A program made the position numbers and the translations under genes. A stretch of 64,000 nucleotides of DNA, from assembly GCF_016907845.1 (NCBI RefSeq), contig NZ_JAFBCS010000001.1, positions 62,001 to 126,000 on the forward strand, written 5' to 3'. The notes beneath the pieces are model-generated. The model did no database searches. It was not told where the DNA came from and saw only the letters and a program-made list of their open reading frames with translations. The first letter of the stretch is position 1. The number at the start of each line of letters is the position of its first letter. The DNA is from Arcanobacterium pluranimalium. GTDB taxonomy: Bacteria; Actinomycetota; Actinomycetes; Actinomycetales; Actinomycetaceae. This document shows positions 53,093-61,565 of this stretch, piece by piece.

Positions 53093-55687
53093 ATGGATAA
53101 CACCATTACCAGTGCCAAAACACAAGGCACCCCTACCACGCAGCGTGGACCTTCTCGCCGTACCTTCCTCAAGTGGTCAGGTGTAGCAGCAGGTGCTGTT
53201 GGACTCGTGGCCACAACCACCAACCTTGGCATGCCCACCAAAGCTAATGCCGCTCCGGTTGAAGGAATGGAAGACGTCGATAAAACCGTATGGTCTGCCT
53301 GTACCGTTAACTGTGGCTCACGTTGCCCACTGCGCTTGCAGGTAAAAGATGGCACGGTTGTACGCGTTCTTCCAGATAACACTGGCGACGACACCCTCGG
53401 TAACCAGCAAGTTCGCGCTTGTGTGCGCGGCCGCTCGATGCGTCACCGCATCTACAACCCAGACCGTCTCAAGAAGCCGATGAAGCGCAAGCCTGGTACC
53501 AAGCGTGGCGAAGAAAAATGGGAAGAGATCTCCTGGGATCAAGCCCTCACTGAAATCGCCGATAAGATGAAGGAAATCAAATCCAAATACGGAAACGAAG
53601 CCTTCTACATTCAGTATGGAACCGGCGTCCTCGGCTCAATCATGGCCTGCTCCTGGCCACCAGAGGCCTCGCCAACCGCGCGCCTCCTCAAAGCTTTCGG
53701 TGGATACCTCGATCACTACTCGGATTACTCCACCACAAATATCACCCAGGCTTACCCATATTTTTATGGCAGCTGGGTTAGCTCGAATTCTTTCGACGAC
53801 GCTCGCAACGCCAAACTTCAGGTCATGTTTGGCAATAACCCGCTCGAAACCCGTATGTCGGGCGGCGGCCACACGTTCGTCACCCAGGAAATCAAACGAA
53901 ACGCTGGTGTACGCACCATCGTCGTTGATCCACGCTACTCCGAAACCTCGGTAGCTCTCGGTGACGATTGGGTAGCGTTGCGTCCAGGCACCGACGCCGC
54001 GCTCATCGCTGGCATGATCCACGTGATGCTCAAAGAAAACCTGCACGACCAAGCTTTCTTGGACAAGTACACGGTTGGTTTTGATGAGCACACCCTCCCA
54101 GCTGGAGCTAAACCTCATACCTCATACCGTTCCTACATTGATGGCACCGGTTACGACAAGGTAGAAAAAACGCCAGAATGGGCAGCGGACATCACCGGCG
54201 TTCCAGCCAACCGCATTCGCCAACTCGCTCGCGAAATCGCAACAGCAAAACCATGCGCTATCACCCAGGGCTGGGGACCACAGCGCCACGCGAATGGCGA
54301 AAACACTTCCCGCGCAATCTTCTTGCTTGCCTGCGTCACTGGAAATATCGGTATCAGCGGTGGCGGTACCGGAGCACGCGAAGCAGCAGCTGGTTTCGGC
54401 ATTAAGCGCCCGTTCGTCTCTGGACTCAAGAACTCGTCCAAGAAGATCATCTCCTGCTTTAGCTGGCTTGACGCTGTGGATCACGGCCCGAAGATGGACA
54501 CATTCAATGCAGGTGTTGGTGTGAAGCCAGAAGATGGCTCCCGCGAACTGAAAGTTCCGGTTGATGCGAATATGCAGCCGGAAAACACCAAGCTTGAAGT
54601 TCCTATCAAGGCAGTGTTCCAGTACGGCTCCAACTCCCTCGTCAATCAGACAGGAGACAACAACACCTCAGTTGAAATCCTCCAAGACGAGTCAAAGGCT
54701 GAGCTCATCGTCACCTGCGACATCATGTACACCGTTTCGGCTCGCTACTCGGATTACATTCTTCCAGGGACATCGACCGCCGAAGAATTTGATTACCACG
54801 GTGGCGAAAACGGCGGCCCCATGGCCTACGGAATCGTGTCCGAGCAGGCAATCGAACCGCTCTACGAGTGCAAGTCGATGTTTGACATCTGCACTGAACT
54901 CGCAGACAAGCTCGGCGTCAAAGACGTCTACACCGGCGGAAAGAGCCGTGAAGAATGGCTTCGAGCCACTATCGAAGCTTCCCGCGAGAAGACCCCGTCA
55001 CTTCCTACTTACGATGAGTGGAAGAAGATGGGAATCTACCGCGAAAACAAAGGCTCAACCATCCCACTTAAGGATTTCCGAGCCGATCCGAGCGCGCATC
55101 CACTCGATACGCCGTCGGGCAAGATCGAAATCTACTCCCAGCGTTTGGCGAACCTCGCCGAGAAGTGGGAATACGGCGTCTTCCGCCCGAAGATGCGTGG
55201 CGAACACATCGCACCTATCCCAGAGTTCACCGACACGTGGGAAAGCGCACTCGAAGCACGCGAGAACAAGAAGTATCCGCTGCAGGTGATCGGTCACCAC
55301 TTCAAGGGTCGCACCCATTCCAGCTACGGAAATGTGGACTGGCTCAAAGAGGCACACATCCAGACTGCATGGATCAACCCAATCGACGCTCGCGAGCGCG
55401 GCATCGAGAACGACGACGTCGTCTTCGTCTACAACGAACGCGGCACCGTGCAGCTCCAGGCCAAGGTGACCGAACGTATTGCACCAGGAGTTATGTCGAT
55501 TCCACAAGGCGCTTGGTACAAGCCATTGCCAAGCTCGGAATTCGATCTTCCAGAGGGTGCGAATCCAAAGAAACCAGTCGATACCGCAGGCTCGGTAAAT
55601 ACGCTGACGTCCCTCCACCCGACGCCGCTCGCGCGCGGACTCGTCAGCCACACAGTATTGGCAAACGTTGCAAAGGCAGGTAAGTAA
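53093..55687 (+). CDS. dmsA: DMSO reductase-type molybdopterin subunit DmsA
   Basis: This 864-residue bis-MGD oxidoreductase reduces DMSO, TMAO or related S/N-oxides as terminal electron acceptor. The N-terminus is a twin-arginine signal (SRRTFLKWSGVAAGAVGLV), so the folded enzyme is exported. CTVNCGSRCPL and VRACVRGRSMR give the 4Fe-4S ligands and closely resemble E. coli DmsA. YGTGVLG, HYSDYSTTNIT (likely the Mo-ligand Ser region), GNNPLETRMSGGG, VVDPRYSET, GWGPQRHANGE and YILPGTSTAEEFD are all family-typical. dmsB begins two bases after the stop. A TorD/DmsD chaperone lies 4 kb downstream. The exact substrate cannot be told. Confidence 0.95.
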   Translation: MDNTITSAKTQGTPTTQRGPSRRTFLKWSGVAAGAVGLVATTTNLGMPTKANAAPVEGMEDVDKTVWSACTVNCGSRCPLRLQVKDGTVVRVLPDNTGDDTLGNQQVRACVRGRSMRHRIYNPDRLKKPMKRKPGTKRGEEKWEEISWDQALTEIADKMKEIKSKYGNEAFYIQYGTGVLGSIMACSWPPEASPTARLLKAFGGYLDHYSDYSTTNITQAYPYFYGSWVSSNSFDDARNAKLQVMFGNNPLETRMSGGGHTFVTQEIKRNAGVRTIVVDPRYSETSVALGDDWVALRPGTDAALIAGMIHVMLKENLHDQAFLDKYTVGFDEHTLPAGAKPHTSYRSYIDGTGYDKVEKTPEWAADITGVPANRIRQLAREIATAKPCAITQGWGPQRHANGENTSRAIFLLACVTGNIGISGGGTGAREAAAGFGIKRPFVSGLKNSSKKIISCFSWLDAVDHGPKMDTFNAGVGVKPEDGSRELKVPVDANMQPENTKLEVPIKAVFQYGSNSLVNQTGDNNTSVEILQDESKAELIVTCDIMYTVSARYSDYILPGTSTAEEFDYHGGENGGPMAYGIVSEQAIEPLYECKSMFDICTELADKLGVKDVYTGGKSREEWLRATIEASREKTPSLPTYDEWKKMGIYRENKGSTIPLKDFRADPSAHPLDTPSGKIEIYSQRLANLAEKWEYGVFRPKMRGEHIAPIPEFTDTWESALEARENKKYPLQVIGHHFKGRTHSSYGNVDWLKEAHIQTAWINPIDARERGIENDDVVFVYNERGTVQLQAKVTERIAPGVMSIPQGAWYKPLPSSEFDLPEGANPKKPVDTAGSVNTLTSLHPTPLARGLVSHTVLANVAKAGK

Positions 55688-55689
55688 AC

Positions 55690-56328
55690 ATGGTTGAGAA
55701 AGCAACTGTTGCTGGCGCCGACTACGGATTCTTCTTCAATCAGGAGATTTGTACCGGATGTAAGGCGTGCCAGATTGCATGTAAAGACAAGCATGATCTG
55801 CCTGTGGGCGTGAACTGGCGCCGCGTCGTCGAATACACTGGCGGCTCATGGCAGCGTTCGGGTAACACGTTCGCGCCGAATGTGTTCACCTACTACACGT
55901 CCGTCTCATGCAACCACTGTGAAAACCCGGTGTGTATGCAGGTGTGCCCAACCACCGCGATGACCCAACGCGAAGACGGCACCGTCTACGTTGACCAGGA
56001 TAAATGCGTGGGATGCCGCTACTGCGAATGGGCTTGCCCTTACTCGGCTCCACAGTTCAATGCGGAAACTGGGCATATGTCTAAGTGCGATCTGTGCTAC
56101 GACTACCGCTCTACCGGCCAAGATCCAGCCTGTGTGGAGGCTTGCCCATCACGCGCTCTGGACTGGGGTCCAATCAAGGAACTGCGTAAGAAGTACGGCG
56201 AGACCGACGCCGTTGCGCCACTTCCAGATCCGTCGATCACGAATCCACACTTGGTTATCAAACCCCACCGTGACGCACAAGCATGGGATGCTGCCAGCGG
56301 AAACATCGTTAATCCGAAGGAGATCTGA
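55690..56328 (+). CDS. dmsB: DmsB iron-sulfur electron-transfer subunit
   Basis: This 212-residue ferredoxin-like subunit has four cysteine clusters: CTGCKACQIAC, CNHCENPVCMQVCPTTAM, CVGCRYCEWACPYSAP and CDLCYDYRST...CVEACPSRAL. These supply 16 Cys for four 4Fe-4S centres, as in E. coli DmsB. It passes electrons from the membrane subunit to DmsA. It starts two bases after dmsA and is followed two bases later by dmsC, so translation is tightly linked. All ligands look intact. Confidence 0.96.
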   Translation: MVEKATVAGADYGFFFNQEICTGCKACQIACKDKHDLPVGVNWRRVVEYTGGSWQRSGNTFAPNVFTYYTSVSCNHCENPVCMQVCPTTAMTQREDGTVYVDQDKCVGCRYCEWACPYSAPQFNAETGHMSKCDLCYDYRSTGQDPACVEACPSRALDWGPIKELRKKYGETDAVAPLPDPSITNPHLVIKPHRDAQAWDAASGNIVNPKEI

Positions 56329-56330
56329 GA

Positions 56331-57344
56331 ATGAACGTACACGAATTACCGATGATCCTCTTCACCGTGATCGCGCAGATGTGCGTGGGCGCATTCATCA
56401 TTCTCGGTGTGATGCAGCTGCGCCTTGCCGCCAAGCACGGCAACGAGACTGTGGAGCGGCTTACGCTTCCGGTGCTCTACGCGATCGGCCCGATCATGAT
56501 TGCTGGACTCATCGTCTCGATGTTCCACATGAACGATCCGTTCCATGTGCTTAACGTGCTACGACACTGGGATTCTTCCTGGTTGACGCGCGAAATCTTG
56601 TTTGGCACGGGATTTGCTGGGCTTGGATTCCTTTTCGCTTTCATGCAGTGGTTCCAGATTGGTTCTACGCGCATTCGTATGGTGCTGGGTATCGTCACTG
56701 GTCTCGTTGGTATTGGACTGATTATCTCCATGACGATGATCTACATGGTACTCAAGGCGGTTCCGGCCTGGAGCACTCCTGCTACGCTGGTATTTTTCTT
56801 CGCGACGACGCTGCTCCTCGGTGCATTGATCGTGGCTGCTGCGTTGATGGTGACCACCATGGTTCGTTTCAAGAAAGAAAAGACGACGGCGCCCGTGGAA
56901 GTTCCTGAGCGAGCTGCAGTTCCAGCCAAGAAAGATACCTTTGGTTGGCACCGCAATGCGCAGGCAATCAATGCACCTACCACTGAAAAAGAGTGGGGCA
57001 TTATCGCCAATGTTGTGCGTGCGCTAACCGTGACCGCAGCTGTTGTTGCGACCGTCATCTTGATTACCTACATCATTCACATTGCGAATTTGGCAACGGG
57101 CAATCCAACGGCTCAAGCAGCTGCTGGTATTTTCGCTAGTGGTTTCTTCTATATCCGACTCCTGCTCCTTGCCGGCGCAGGAATCGTGATGGCAATCTAC
57201 ACCTACAAGATTGCTGGTCAAACCCTTGCAACCAAGCCTGCTCCGCTTGCTTGGCTAGTAATCGGCGTATTCGCAATCGTGCTCATTAGTGAGCTGATGG
57301 GACGCTCTCTCCACTACGATTCGCTAGTACAGGTAGGAATCTAA
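56331..57344 (+). CDS. dmsC: DmsC membrane anchor subunit
   Basis: This 337-residue integral membrane protein has about eight hydrophobic helices. It begins with the family motif ELPMILFTVIAQMCVGAFI and contains SSWLTREILFGTGFAGLGF, the loop motif typical of DmsC. It binds menaquinol and anchors DmsAB to the outer membrane face. A charged loop (KKEKTTAPVEVPERAAVPAKK, about residues 183-205) interrupts the helices near the middle. It is the last gene of dmsABC. Its transcript would run into the hairpin at 57397 that now carries an IS insertion. Confidence 0.93.
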   Translation: MNVHELPMILFTVIAQMCVGAFIILGVMQLRLAAKHGNETVERLTLPVLYAIGPIMIAGLIVSMFHMNDPFHVLNVLRHWDSSWLTREILFGTGFAGLGFLFAFMQWFQIGSTRIRMVLGIVTGLVGIGLIISMTMIYMVLKAVPAWSTPATLVFFFATTLLLGALIVAAALMVTTMVRFKKEKTTAPVEVPERAAVPAKKDTFGWHRNAQAINAPTTEKEWGIIANVVRALTVTAAVVATVILITYIIHIANLATGNPTAQAAAGIFASGFFYIRLLLLAGAGIVMAIYTYKIAGQTLATKPAPLAWLVIGVFAIVLISELMGRSLHYDSLVQVGI

Positions 57345-57420
57345 GAGCGAGCACCTTGAAGCAAGCGATGTAACAAGCATCGACTACAGCAAGTAGAACA
57401 TCCCCCAGAAGATTAGCTGG

Positions 57421-57428
57421 TTAAACTG
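57421..57428. repeat. Left copy of 8-bp target-site duplication
   Basis: TTAAACTG directly abuts the left inverted repeat and recurs directly after the right inverted repeat at 58752-58759. Confidence 0.85.
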
Positions 57429-57436
57429 GGGCTATA

Positions 57437-57614
57437 GGACAAATCGTGTTGGTTTTTGGGTGTGTTTTTGTTGGTGTGGTAAGCAATAGTCGGGTTTGAA
57501 GTCGGTTTGGCTCGAGTTTTTGGTTGGACATTTCGTGTTGGTTTTGGCCTGGTTTTTTGTTGGTATTGCGGGTGAAAGTAGGGTTTGAACTCGGTTGACT
57601 TGAGGGTATGGGAA
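57437..57614 (+). repeat. Diverged 89-bp tandem duplication at the IS left end
   Basis: The unit starting GGACAAATCGTGTTGGTTTT (57437-57525) recurs as GGACATTTCGTGTTGGTTTT (57526 to about 57614). It keeps GGGTTTGAA-TCGGTT at the same offset (57494 and 57584). The second copy contains the transposase start codon. It may supply a second transposase-binding site or reflect an old end duplication. Confidence 0.7.
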
Positions 57615-58723
57615 ATCCTCGTTGTTCATTGTGTGGTTCAGTTACCCAAAAGTGGGGCAAGAGTGGTTCTGGTCGGCCCCGATTCCGTTGTCTGTCGTGC
57701 CGGGCGAGTCAAAGTCGTTCTAATGATGTCACTGCTCGTTATTTCGCAGCTTTTCTCAATTTCGTGACCTCGGATCTGCGTTATCGGGATCTGCCTGGTC
57801 AGGGGCGAAATGCTCGGCGTCGATTCCACCAGTTTTGGCAGTTATGGCCAGTGAGTCCAGTTGTTGAGGAGGTTCATCACGTGGTTTTTGTGGATGGGAT
57901 ATATCTGTCACGCAAACTTGTTGTGCTGATCGCTTGTACGAAAACACATGTTCTTGGCTGGTATGTAGCACGTCGTGAGACAACGGCTGCGTGGCAAGCA
58001 TTGTTTTCACGTATTGCACCACCAGATGTTGTTGTATGTGATGGTGGTCCAGGAATTGCTTCGGCTGTGAAAATTTCATGGCCCACTACCCGTATTCAAC
58101 GCTGTGTCTTTCACGCTTTTAGCACTGTCAAGCGCTATACCACGAGCCGGCCACGTACTCGTGCTGGTGTTGAGCTTTATGGTCTTGCGAAAGACTTATT
58201 ACACATCCACACGCGTGAGGAAGCGCTTGCATGGATGGGTCAGTTAGCGGTGTGGAATACGGCATGGAAGGCGTTCCTTGCTGAGAAAACTCGCCTTGCG
58301 AACGGTCAGATTGTTCCCACTCATGCACGGCTTATTCGTGCTAAAAATTCGCTTAATACTCTGGTACGTCATGGAACGTTATTTACCTATCTTGATCCGA
58401 GTCTGAGTATTGATGATGACCCGATTCCTGCAACGTCTAACCTGATTGAATCCCTGAACTCGCGTTTACGACATGTGTTGAGATCGCATCGTGGAATGCC
58501 GATCGATCACCAGGTCAAGACGATTTTATGGTGGTGTTATCAACACACGGAGTTTCCTAACACGCCAGCGCAGTTACTGGAAACTACCTACACGGATAGC
58601 CAAATCGAAGCCATGTTCACCCGAGCCAGTCACCACCATGCCCAAGAAGAAATCCAGCGATGGGGAACAGCAGTGAACTGGACCGATTTCCACCACAACG
58701 GCCAATGGCAAGGACCGGTATAA
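57608..58723 (+). CDS. IS1249-family transposase
   Basis: This 371-residue DDE transposase starts with a zinc-ribbon (CSLCGSVTQKWGKSGSGRPR then FRCLSC) typical of IS1249-type elements. The likely catalytic triad is Asp in HHVVFVDGIYLSRK, Asp in VVVCDGGPGIASAVK, and Glu in TSNLIESLNSRLRHVLRSHRG. CVFHAFSTVKR resembles the C/D-x(2)-H region of IS256-type enzymes. The frame is intact from end to end. The start codon lies within the second copy of the left-end repeat, and no strong ribosome site is visible. Confidence 0.93.
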   Translation: MGNPRCSLCGSVTQKWGKSGSGRPRFRCLSCRASQSRSNDVTARYFAAFLNFVTSDLRYRDLPGQGRNARRRFHQFWQLWPVSPVVEEVHHVVFVDGIYLSRKLVVLIACTKTHVLGWYVARRETTAAWQALFSRIAPPDVVVCDGGPGIASAVKISWPTTRIQRCVFHAFSTVKRYTTSRPRTRAGVELYGLAKDLLHIHTREEALAWMGQLAVWNTAWKAFLAEKTRLANGQIVPTHARLIRAKNSLNTLVRHGTLFTYLDPSLSIDDDPIPATSNLIESLNSRLRHVLRSHRGMPIDHQVKTILWWCYQHTEFPNTPAQLLETTYTDSQIEAMFTRASHHHAQEEIQRWGTAVNWTDFHHNGQWQGPV

Positions 58724-58751
58724 AAAACCAACACGATTTGTCCTATAACCC

Positions 58752-58759
58752 TTAAACTG
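58752..58759. repeat. Right copy of 8-bp target-site duplication
   Basis: TTAAACTG directly follows the right end of the IS. A ninth matching base (G) on both sides leaves a 9-bp reading possible, but the terminal repeat alignment favours 8. Confidence 0.85.
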
Positions 58760-58842
58760 GCAGTTTCTTCTGGGGGATGTTTCTATCTAAGCGTGCGGCA
58801 TACGGGATACGAGACTGCGAGGTTTGCAGGATATGAGGCACA

Positions 58843-59496
58843 TTACGCGGGCTCTTGCAGGAAACGCAAGGACCGCCCCAACGACGTCTTCCCATGCGCA
58901 TCAAATCGCGCCAACTGCCACGGCGGCGCGAGGGAAAGGTAGGTGTTCACCACGGCAACCGGATCGTCGACGCAATCTTGCCGGCACCACGCTCCAATAA
59001 CCGCCAAAAAATTGTGAACCTGCTGGCTAACAGCCATTTCTTTCCACAGCATTGTGAGGTCATTTTCTACGTGCTGTTCAAAGAGCTGCACGTACCCCTC
59101 ATAGAAATCAGCCAGATAGCTAATCACATATCCGAGCACACCAGATGAATTGGCCCGTGAAAACATCGGCACATAGATTTCTTTTCTGGCCTTGATACCC
59201 CGCAAAATATCGGCGTAAACATCGCGCCATTGCACTAGGTAATTGTCGGTAGGTTCGTCGATAATCGCGCTCATCTTATTGAGATGCGGTTCAAGTTCTT
59301 CAATAATGAGATCTGCGATGAACTGAGCTGGACTCACACCGTGCTTATAGAATGTGGTGCGAGAAATGCCCGCAGCGCGCGTCAGCTCAGCCACCGATAT
59401 TTCTTCTACTGGTTTATGAGCAGCCAATTCAAATACCGCAGCGCGCAGATTCTCGCGCACACGAACAAATCGCGGATCAGTATTGTGTTGCATCAT
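58843..59496 (-). CDS. TetR-family transcriptional regulator
   Basis: The 217-residue protein begins with a TetR HTH: RENLRAAVFELAAHKPVEEI, then SVAELTRAAGISRTTFYKHG. The all-helical ligand domain follows, with no recognisable signature. It diverges from the TorD/DmsD chaperone gene (226-bp gap) and lies beside the IS behind dmsABC, so it may control the DMSO reductase genes; this is an inference from position. Two adjacent ATGs (59496 and 59493) follow GAGGG. The second has better spacing. Confidence 0.87.
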   Translation of the reverse strand: MMQHNTDPRFVRVRENLRAAVFELAAHKPVEEISVAELTRAAGISRTTFYKHGVSPAQFIADLIIEELEPHLNKMSAIIDEPTDNYLVQWRDVYADILRGIKARKEIYVPMFSRANSSGVLGYVISYLADFYEGYVQLFEQHVENDLTMLWKEMAVSQQVHNFLAVIGAWCRQDCVDDPVAVVNTYLSLAPPWQLARFDAHGKTSLGRSLRFLQEPA

Positions 59497-59722
59497 CCCT
59501 CATTCCTACTTCACTTAGGATAACTGCCCTTGCTTTATTCGTGAAGAATCTTTGCAAAATTAAGGAAAAATTCGCACTTTCGTCCTATTTAACACCGCAA
59601 CTCAAGATGCGTTTGCGCACCTAAATTTACTAAGATGAGATGTGCGAGAGCAGTGTTGCCACGTGCAGCGTTTCTATTTTTGCTCTGCTTCGCTCTTCGC
59701 CCACCTTTGAAATGAGAGATAC

Positions 59723-60373
59723 GTGAATCCCACTCAACTAGCAGCACTTGCTACGTCTTTTTCCACTCTTGCGCGCCTACACCTCCAGGCTCCAGGTTCT
59801 GCAACCCTCGAGCAACTGCGCGAGCTCTATCCTGAGTGGCCTCTTCAAGAATCCTTTACTGGCACCCCCACCTGCACTGATACAACGCACGGCTTAGCGC
59901 TGTGGGCAGCGTCTTTCGATACAGGAGAGAGCGACGACGCCATCGCCAACGATCTCAATCTGCTCTACGGGCGCACCGCAACTGCGAAGATCGCCCCTTA
60001 TGAATCAGTCCATCGCGGTCAAGATCGGCTAGTTTTTGATACGCAAACTCTTGAAGTGCGCAGTTTCTACCGCGAGCTCAATCTTGAAGCACCGAACCTC
60101 AACCGTGAGCCAGATGACCACATCGGTCTTGAGTTTGATTTCATCGCCCAAGCACTATCGTTGTGGCTTACGGCCCTCGAACACAACGCTCCTAACGACG
60201 CCGAACGCTACCGTAACGCCGTCGTCGCCTTTCATAACGAGCACCTCGCGCAATGGGTACCGGAATTTTTGGAGAACGCTGAAAAACTAGCGGACACAAA
60301 GTTCTTGCAAGGAGTGATCGCTTTGTCGCGAGGAGCCATGAATGAACTTTATTCAGGACTTATGGAATCCTGA
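59723..60373 (+). CDS. dmsD: TorD/DmsD-family redox enzyme maturation chaperone
   Basis: This 216-residue all-helical cytosolic chaperone probably binds the Tat signal of DmsA and guides cofactor loading. The family signature EPDDHIGLEFDFIAQAL is present around residue 135, followed by FHNEHLAQWVPEFLENAE near residue 165. Both are conserved in TorD/DmsD. GTG 59723 follows GAGAGATAC. It is separated from dmsC by the IS and a TetR gene, but functionally belongs to dmsABC. The ROK kinase gene follows after 30 bp and may be cotranscribed. Confidence 0.9.
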   Translation: MNPTQLAALATSFSTLARLHLQAPGSATLEQLRELYPEWPLQESFTGTPTCTDTTHGLALWAASFDTGESDDAIANDLNLLYGRTATAKIAPYESVHRGQDRLVFDTQTLEVRSFYRELNLEAPNLNREPDDHIGLEFDFIAQALSLWLTALEHNAPNDAERYRNAVVAFHNEHLAQWVPEFLENAEKLADTKFLQGVIALSRGAMNELYSGLMES

Positions 60374-60403
60374 TTTTCCAATATTTCGTGTAAGAATATC
60401 ATC

Positions 60404-61345
60404 ATGACATTAACAATAGGAGTTGATGTTGGCGGTACAAAGATCGCAGCAGGAGTAGTCAACGAAGACGGCGAAATTCTTGCGATCTCACGGAAGCCAA
60501 CTCCCGCGCAGAACGCCCAGCTTTCAGTTCAGACGATTATCGACGTCATTAACGATCTTAAAAAATCGTACGATGTTGAAGCAGTGGGGATTGGAGCGCC
60601 GGGCTTCATCGACAATTCTCGTTCATCAGTGATTTTGGCACCTAATATGTGCTGGCAGAACGAACCGCTCGCGATGAAAGTTGCGCAGGCAGTGAGCCTA
60701 CCTGTGTTCTTAGAAAACGATGCAAATGCAGCAGCTTGGGGCGAATATCGCTTTGGTGCAGCCAAAGGACGCAGCTCGGCAATCACGGTTACAGTCGGCA
60801 CCGGTATTGGTGGCGGAGTGATCATGGAGGGAAATCTTCTCCGCGGCTCCTACGGCTTTGCCGCTGAAATCGGGCATATGAATATGGTGCCTGAGGGACT
60901 ACTGTGCGGATGCGGAGAAAATGGCTGCTGGGAAATGTACGCCTCTGGAAATGCGCTTGTGCGCCTTGCAAAGGAGCGTGCTACAAAATCGCCTGCATTA
61001 GCACAGCGAATGCTTGAATTAGCTGAGGGAAATATCGATGCGATTAACGGCTATACCGTTACACAAGCAGCGCAAGATGGCGATGTAGCTTCGCGCGATT
61101 GTTTCCAGGATCTCGGCCGCTGGCTTGGCCAAGGGATTGCTGATCTGGCAGCAATTTTCGATCCGGAAGTTTTCGTGCTTTCTGGTGGCGTTTCAGAGGC
61201 TGGTGATTTGCTTCTGGCTCCGGTGCGCAATGCTTTCGAAATGCGGCTCACTGCTCGCACGCTACGTCCCCTACCGTCAATGGTGATCGCGAAATTAGGC
61301 AATCAAGCAGGACTGATCGGCGCCGCGAATCTCGCGTTGCAGTAG
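60404..61345 (+). CDS. glk: ROK-family glucokinase
   Basis: This 313-residue sugar kinase has the ATP-binding start GVDVGGTKIAAGVV, the catalytic region FLENDANAAAWGEYRFG, TVTVGTGIGGGVIM, the ROK zinc site EIGHMNMV...CGCGENGCWEMYASG, and FVLSGGVSEAGDLL. It is typical of actinobacterial glucokinases that phosphorylate glucose after non-PTS uptake. There is no DNA-binding domain, so it is a kinase and not a ROK repressor. The ribosome site is weak. A 26-bp tandem repeat and a hairpin follow the stop. Confidence 0.92.
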   Translation: MTLTIGVDVGGTKIAAGVVNEDGEILAISRKPTPAQNAQLSVQTIIDVINDLKKSYDVEAVGIGAPGFIDNSRSSVILAPNMCWQNEPLAMKVAQAVSLPVFLENDANAAAWGEYRFGAAKGRSSAITVTVGTGIGGGVIMEGNLLRGSYGFAAEIGHMNMVPEGLLCGCGENGCWEMYASGNALVRLAKERATKSPALAQRMLELAEGNIDAINGYTVTQAAQDGDVASRDCFQDLGRWLGQGIADLAAIFDPEVFVLSGGVSEAGDLLLAPVRNAFEMRLTARTLRPLPSMVIAKLGNQAGLIGAANLALQ

Positions 61346-61380
61346 TTTTGTGCAGTAATTTGGTTCAGTAACATAGTGCC

Positions 61381-61432
61381 AGAACGCGGTGTAGCAACTC
61401 GTCGGGAGAACGCGACGTAGCAACTCGTTGCG
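61381..61432. repeat. 26-bp tandem repeat, two copies
   Basis: Two adjacent units starting AGAACGCG (61381-61406 and 61407-61432) share 22 of 26 bases (core GTAGCAACTCGT). They lie in the 220-bp gap between the convergent ROK kinase and cupin genes, which holds no gene. The following GTTCGCCAATG-like motifs (about 61438-61490) are also loosely repetitive. Confidence 0.7.
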
Positions 61433-61497
61433 GCAGCGTTCGCCAATGGTATTTGCGGCCACTTTCGCCAATATGTTCGCGACTACCGGCCAATACT

Positions 61498-61532
61498 TTT
61501 GTGGCTCCCACCGAATAAGCGGGAGCCACAAA
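61498..61532. terminator. Hairpin between convergent glk and cupin genes
   Basis: TTTGTGGCTCCC (61498-61509) is perfectly complementary to GGGAGCCACAAA (61521-61532) around an 11-base loop, 34 bases beyond the cupin stop on the minus strand. Confidence 0.7.
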
Positions 61533-61565
61533 CAATATCTACTTAGCATAAAACAATGCTAATTT

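Larger units (their letters stand above)
57429..58751 (+). mobile_element. IS1249-like insertion sequence (1323 bp)
   Basis: The element has 29-bp terminal inverted repeats that differ at one base: GGGCTATAGGACAAATCGTG at the left end, and GGGTTATAGGACAAATCGTG read inward from the right end. The match continues nine more bases. An 8-bp direct repeat TTAAACTG flanks it (57421-57428 and 58752-58759), a target duplication as made by IS256-group elements including IS1249. A single transposase gene fills most of it. The first 180 bp contain a diverged 89-bp tandem duplication of the left end. An intact frame, clean ends and an intact duplication suggest a recent, probably functional insertion. Confidence 0.9.
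57397..58781. terminator. dmsC terminator hairpin split by an IS insertion
   Basis: AACATCCCCCAGAAGA (57397-57412) is the exact complement of 58766-58781. Removing the IS (57429-58751) and one 8-bp duplication leaves a 16-bp stem with a loop of 22 bases, starting 52 bases after the dmsC stop. This is the likely original terminator. The insertion now separates its arms by 1.35 kb. Confidence 0.75.

Noticed and set aside
61381-61490. Short repeats considered as a CRISPR array
   Set aside because: Only two imperfect 26-bp copies lie directly adjacent without spacers, and no cas genes are near.
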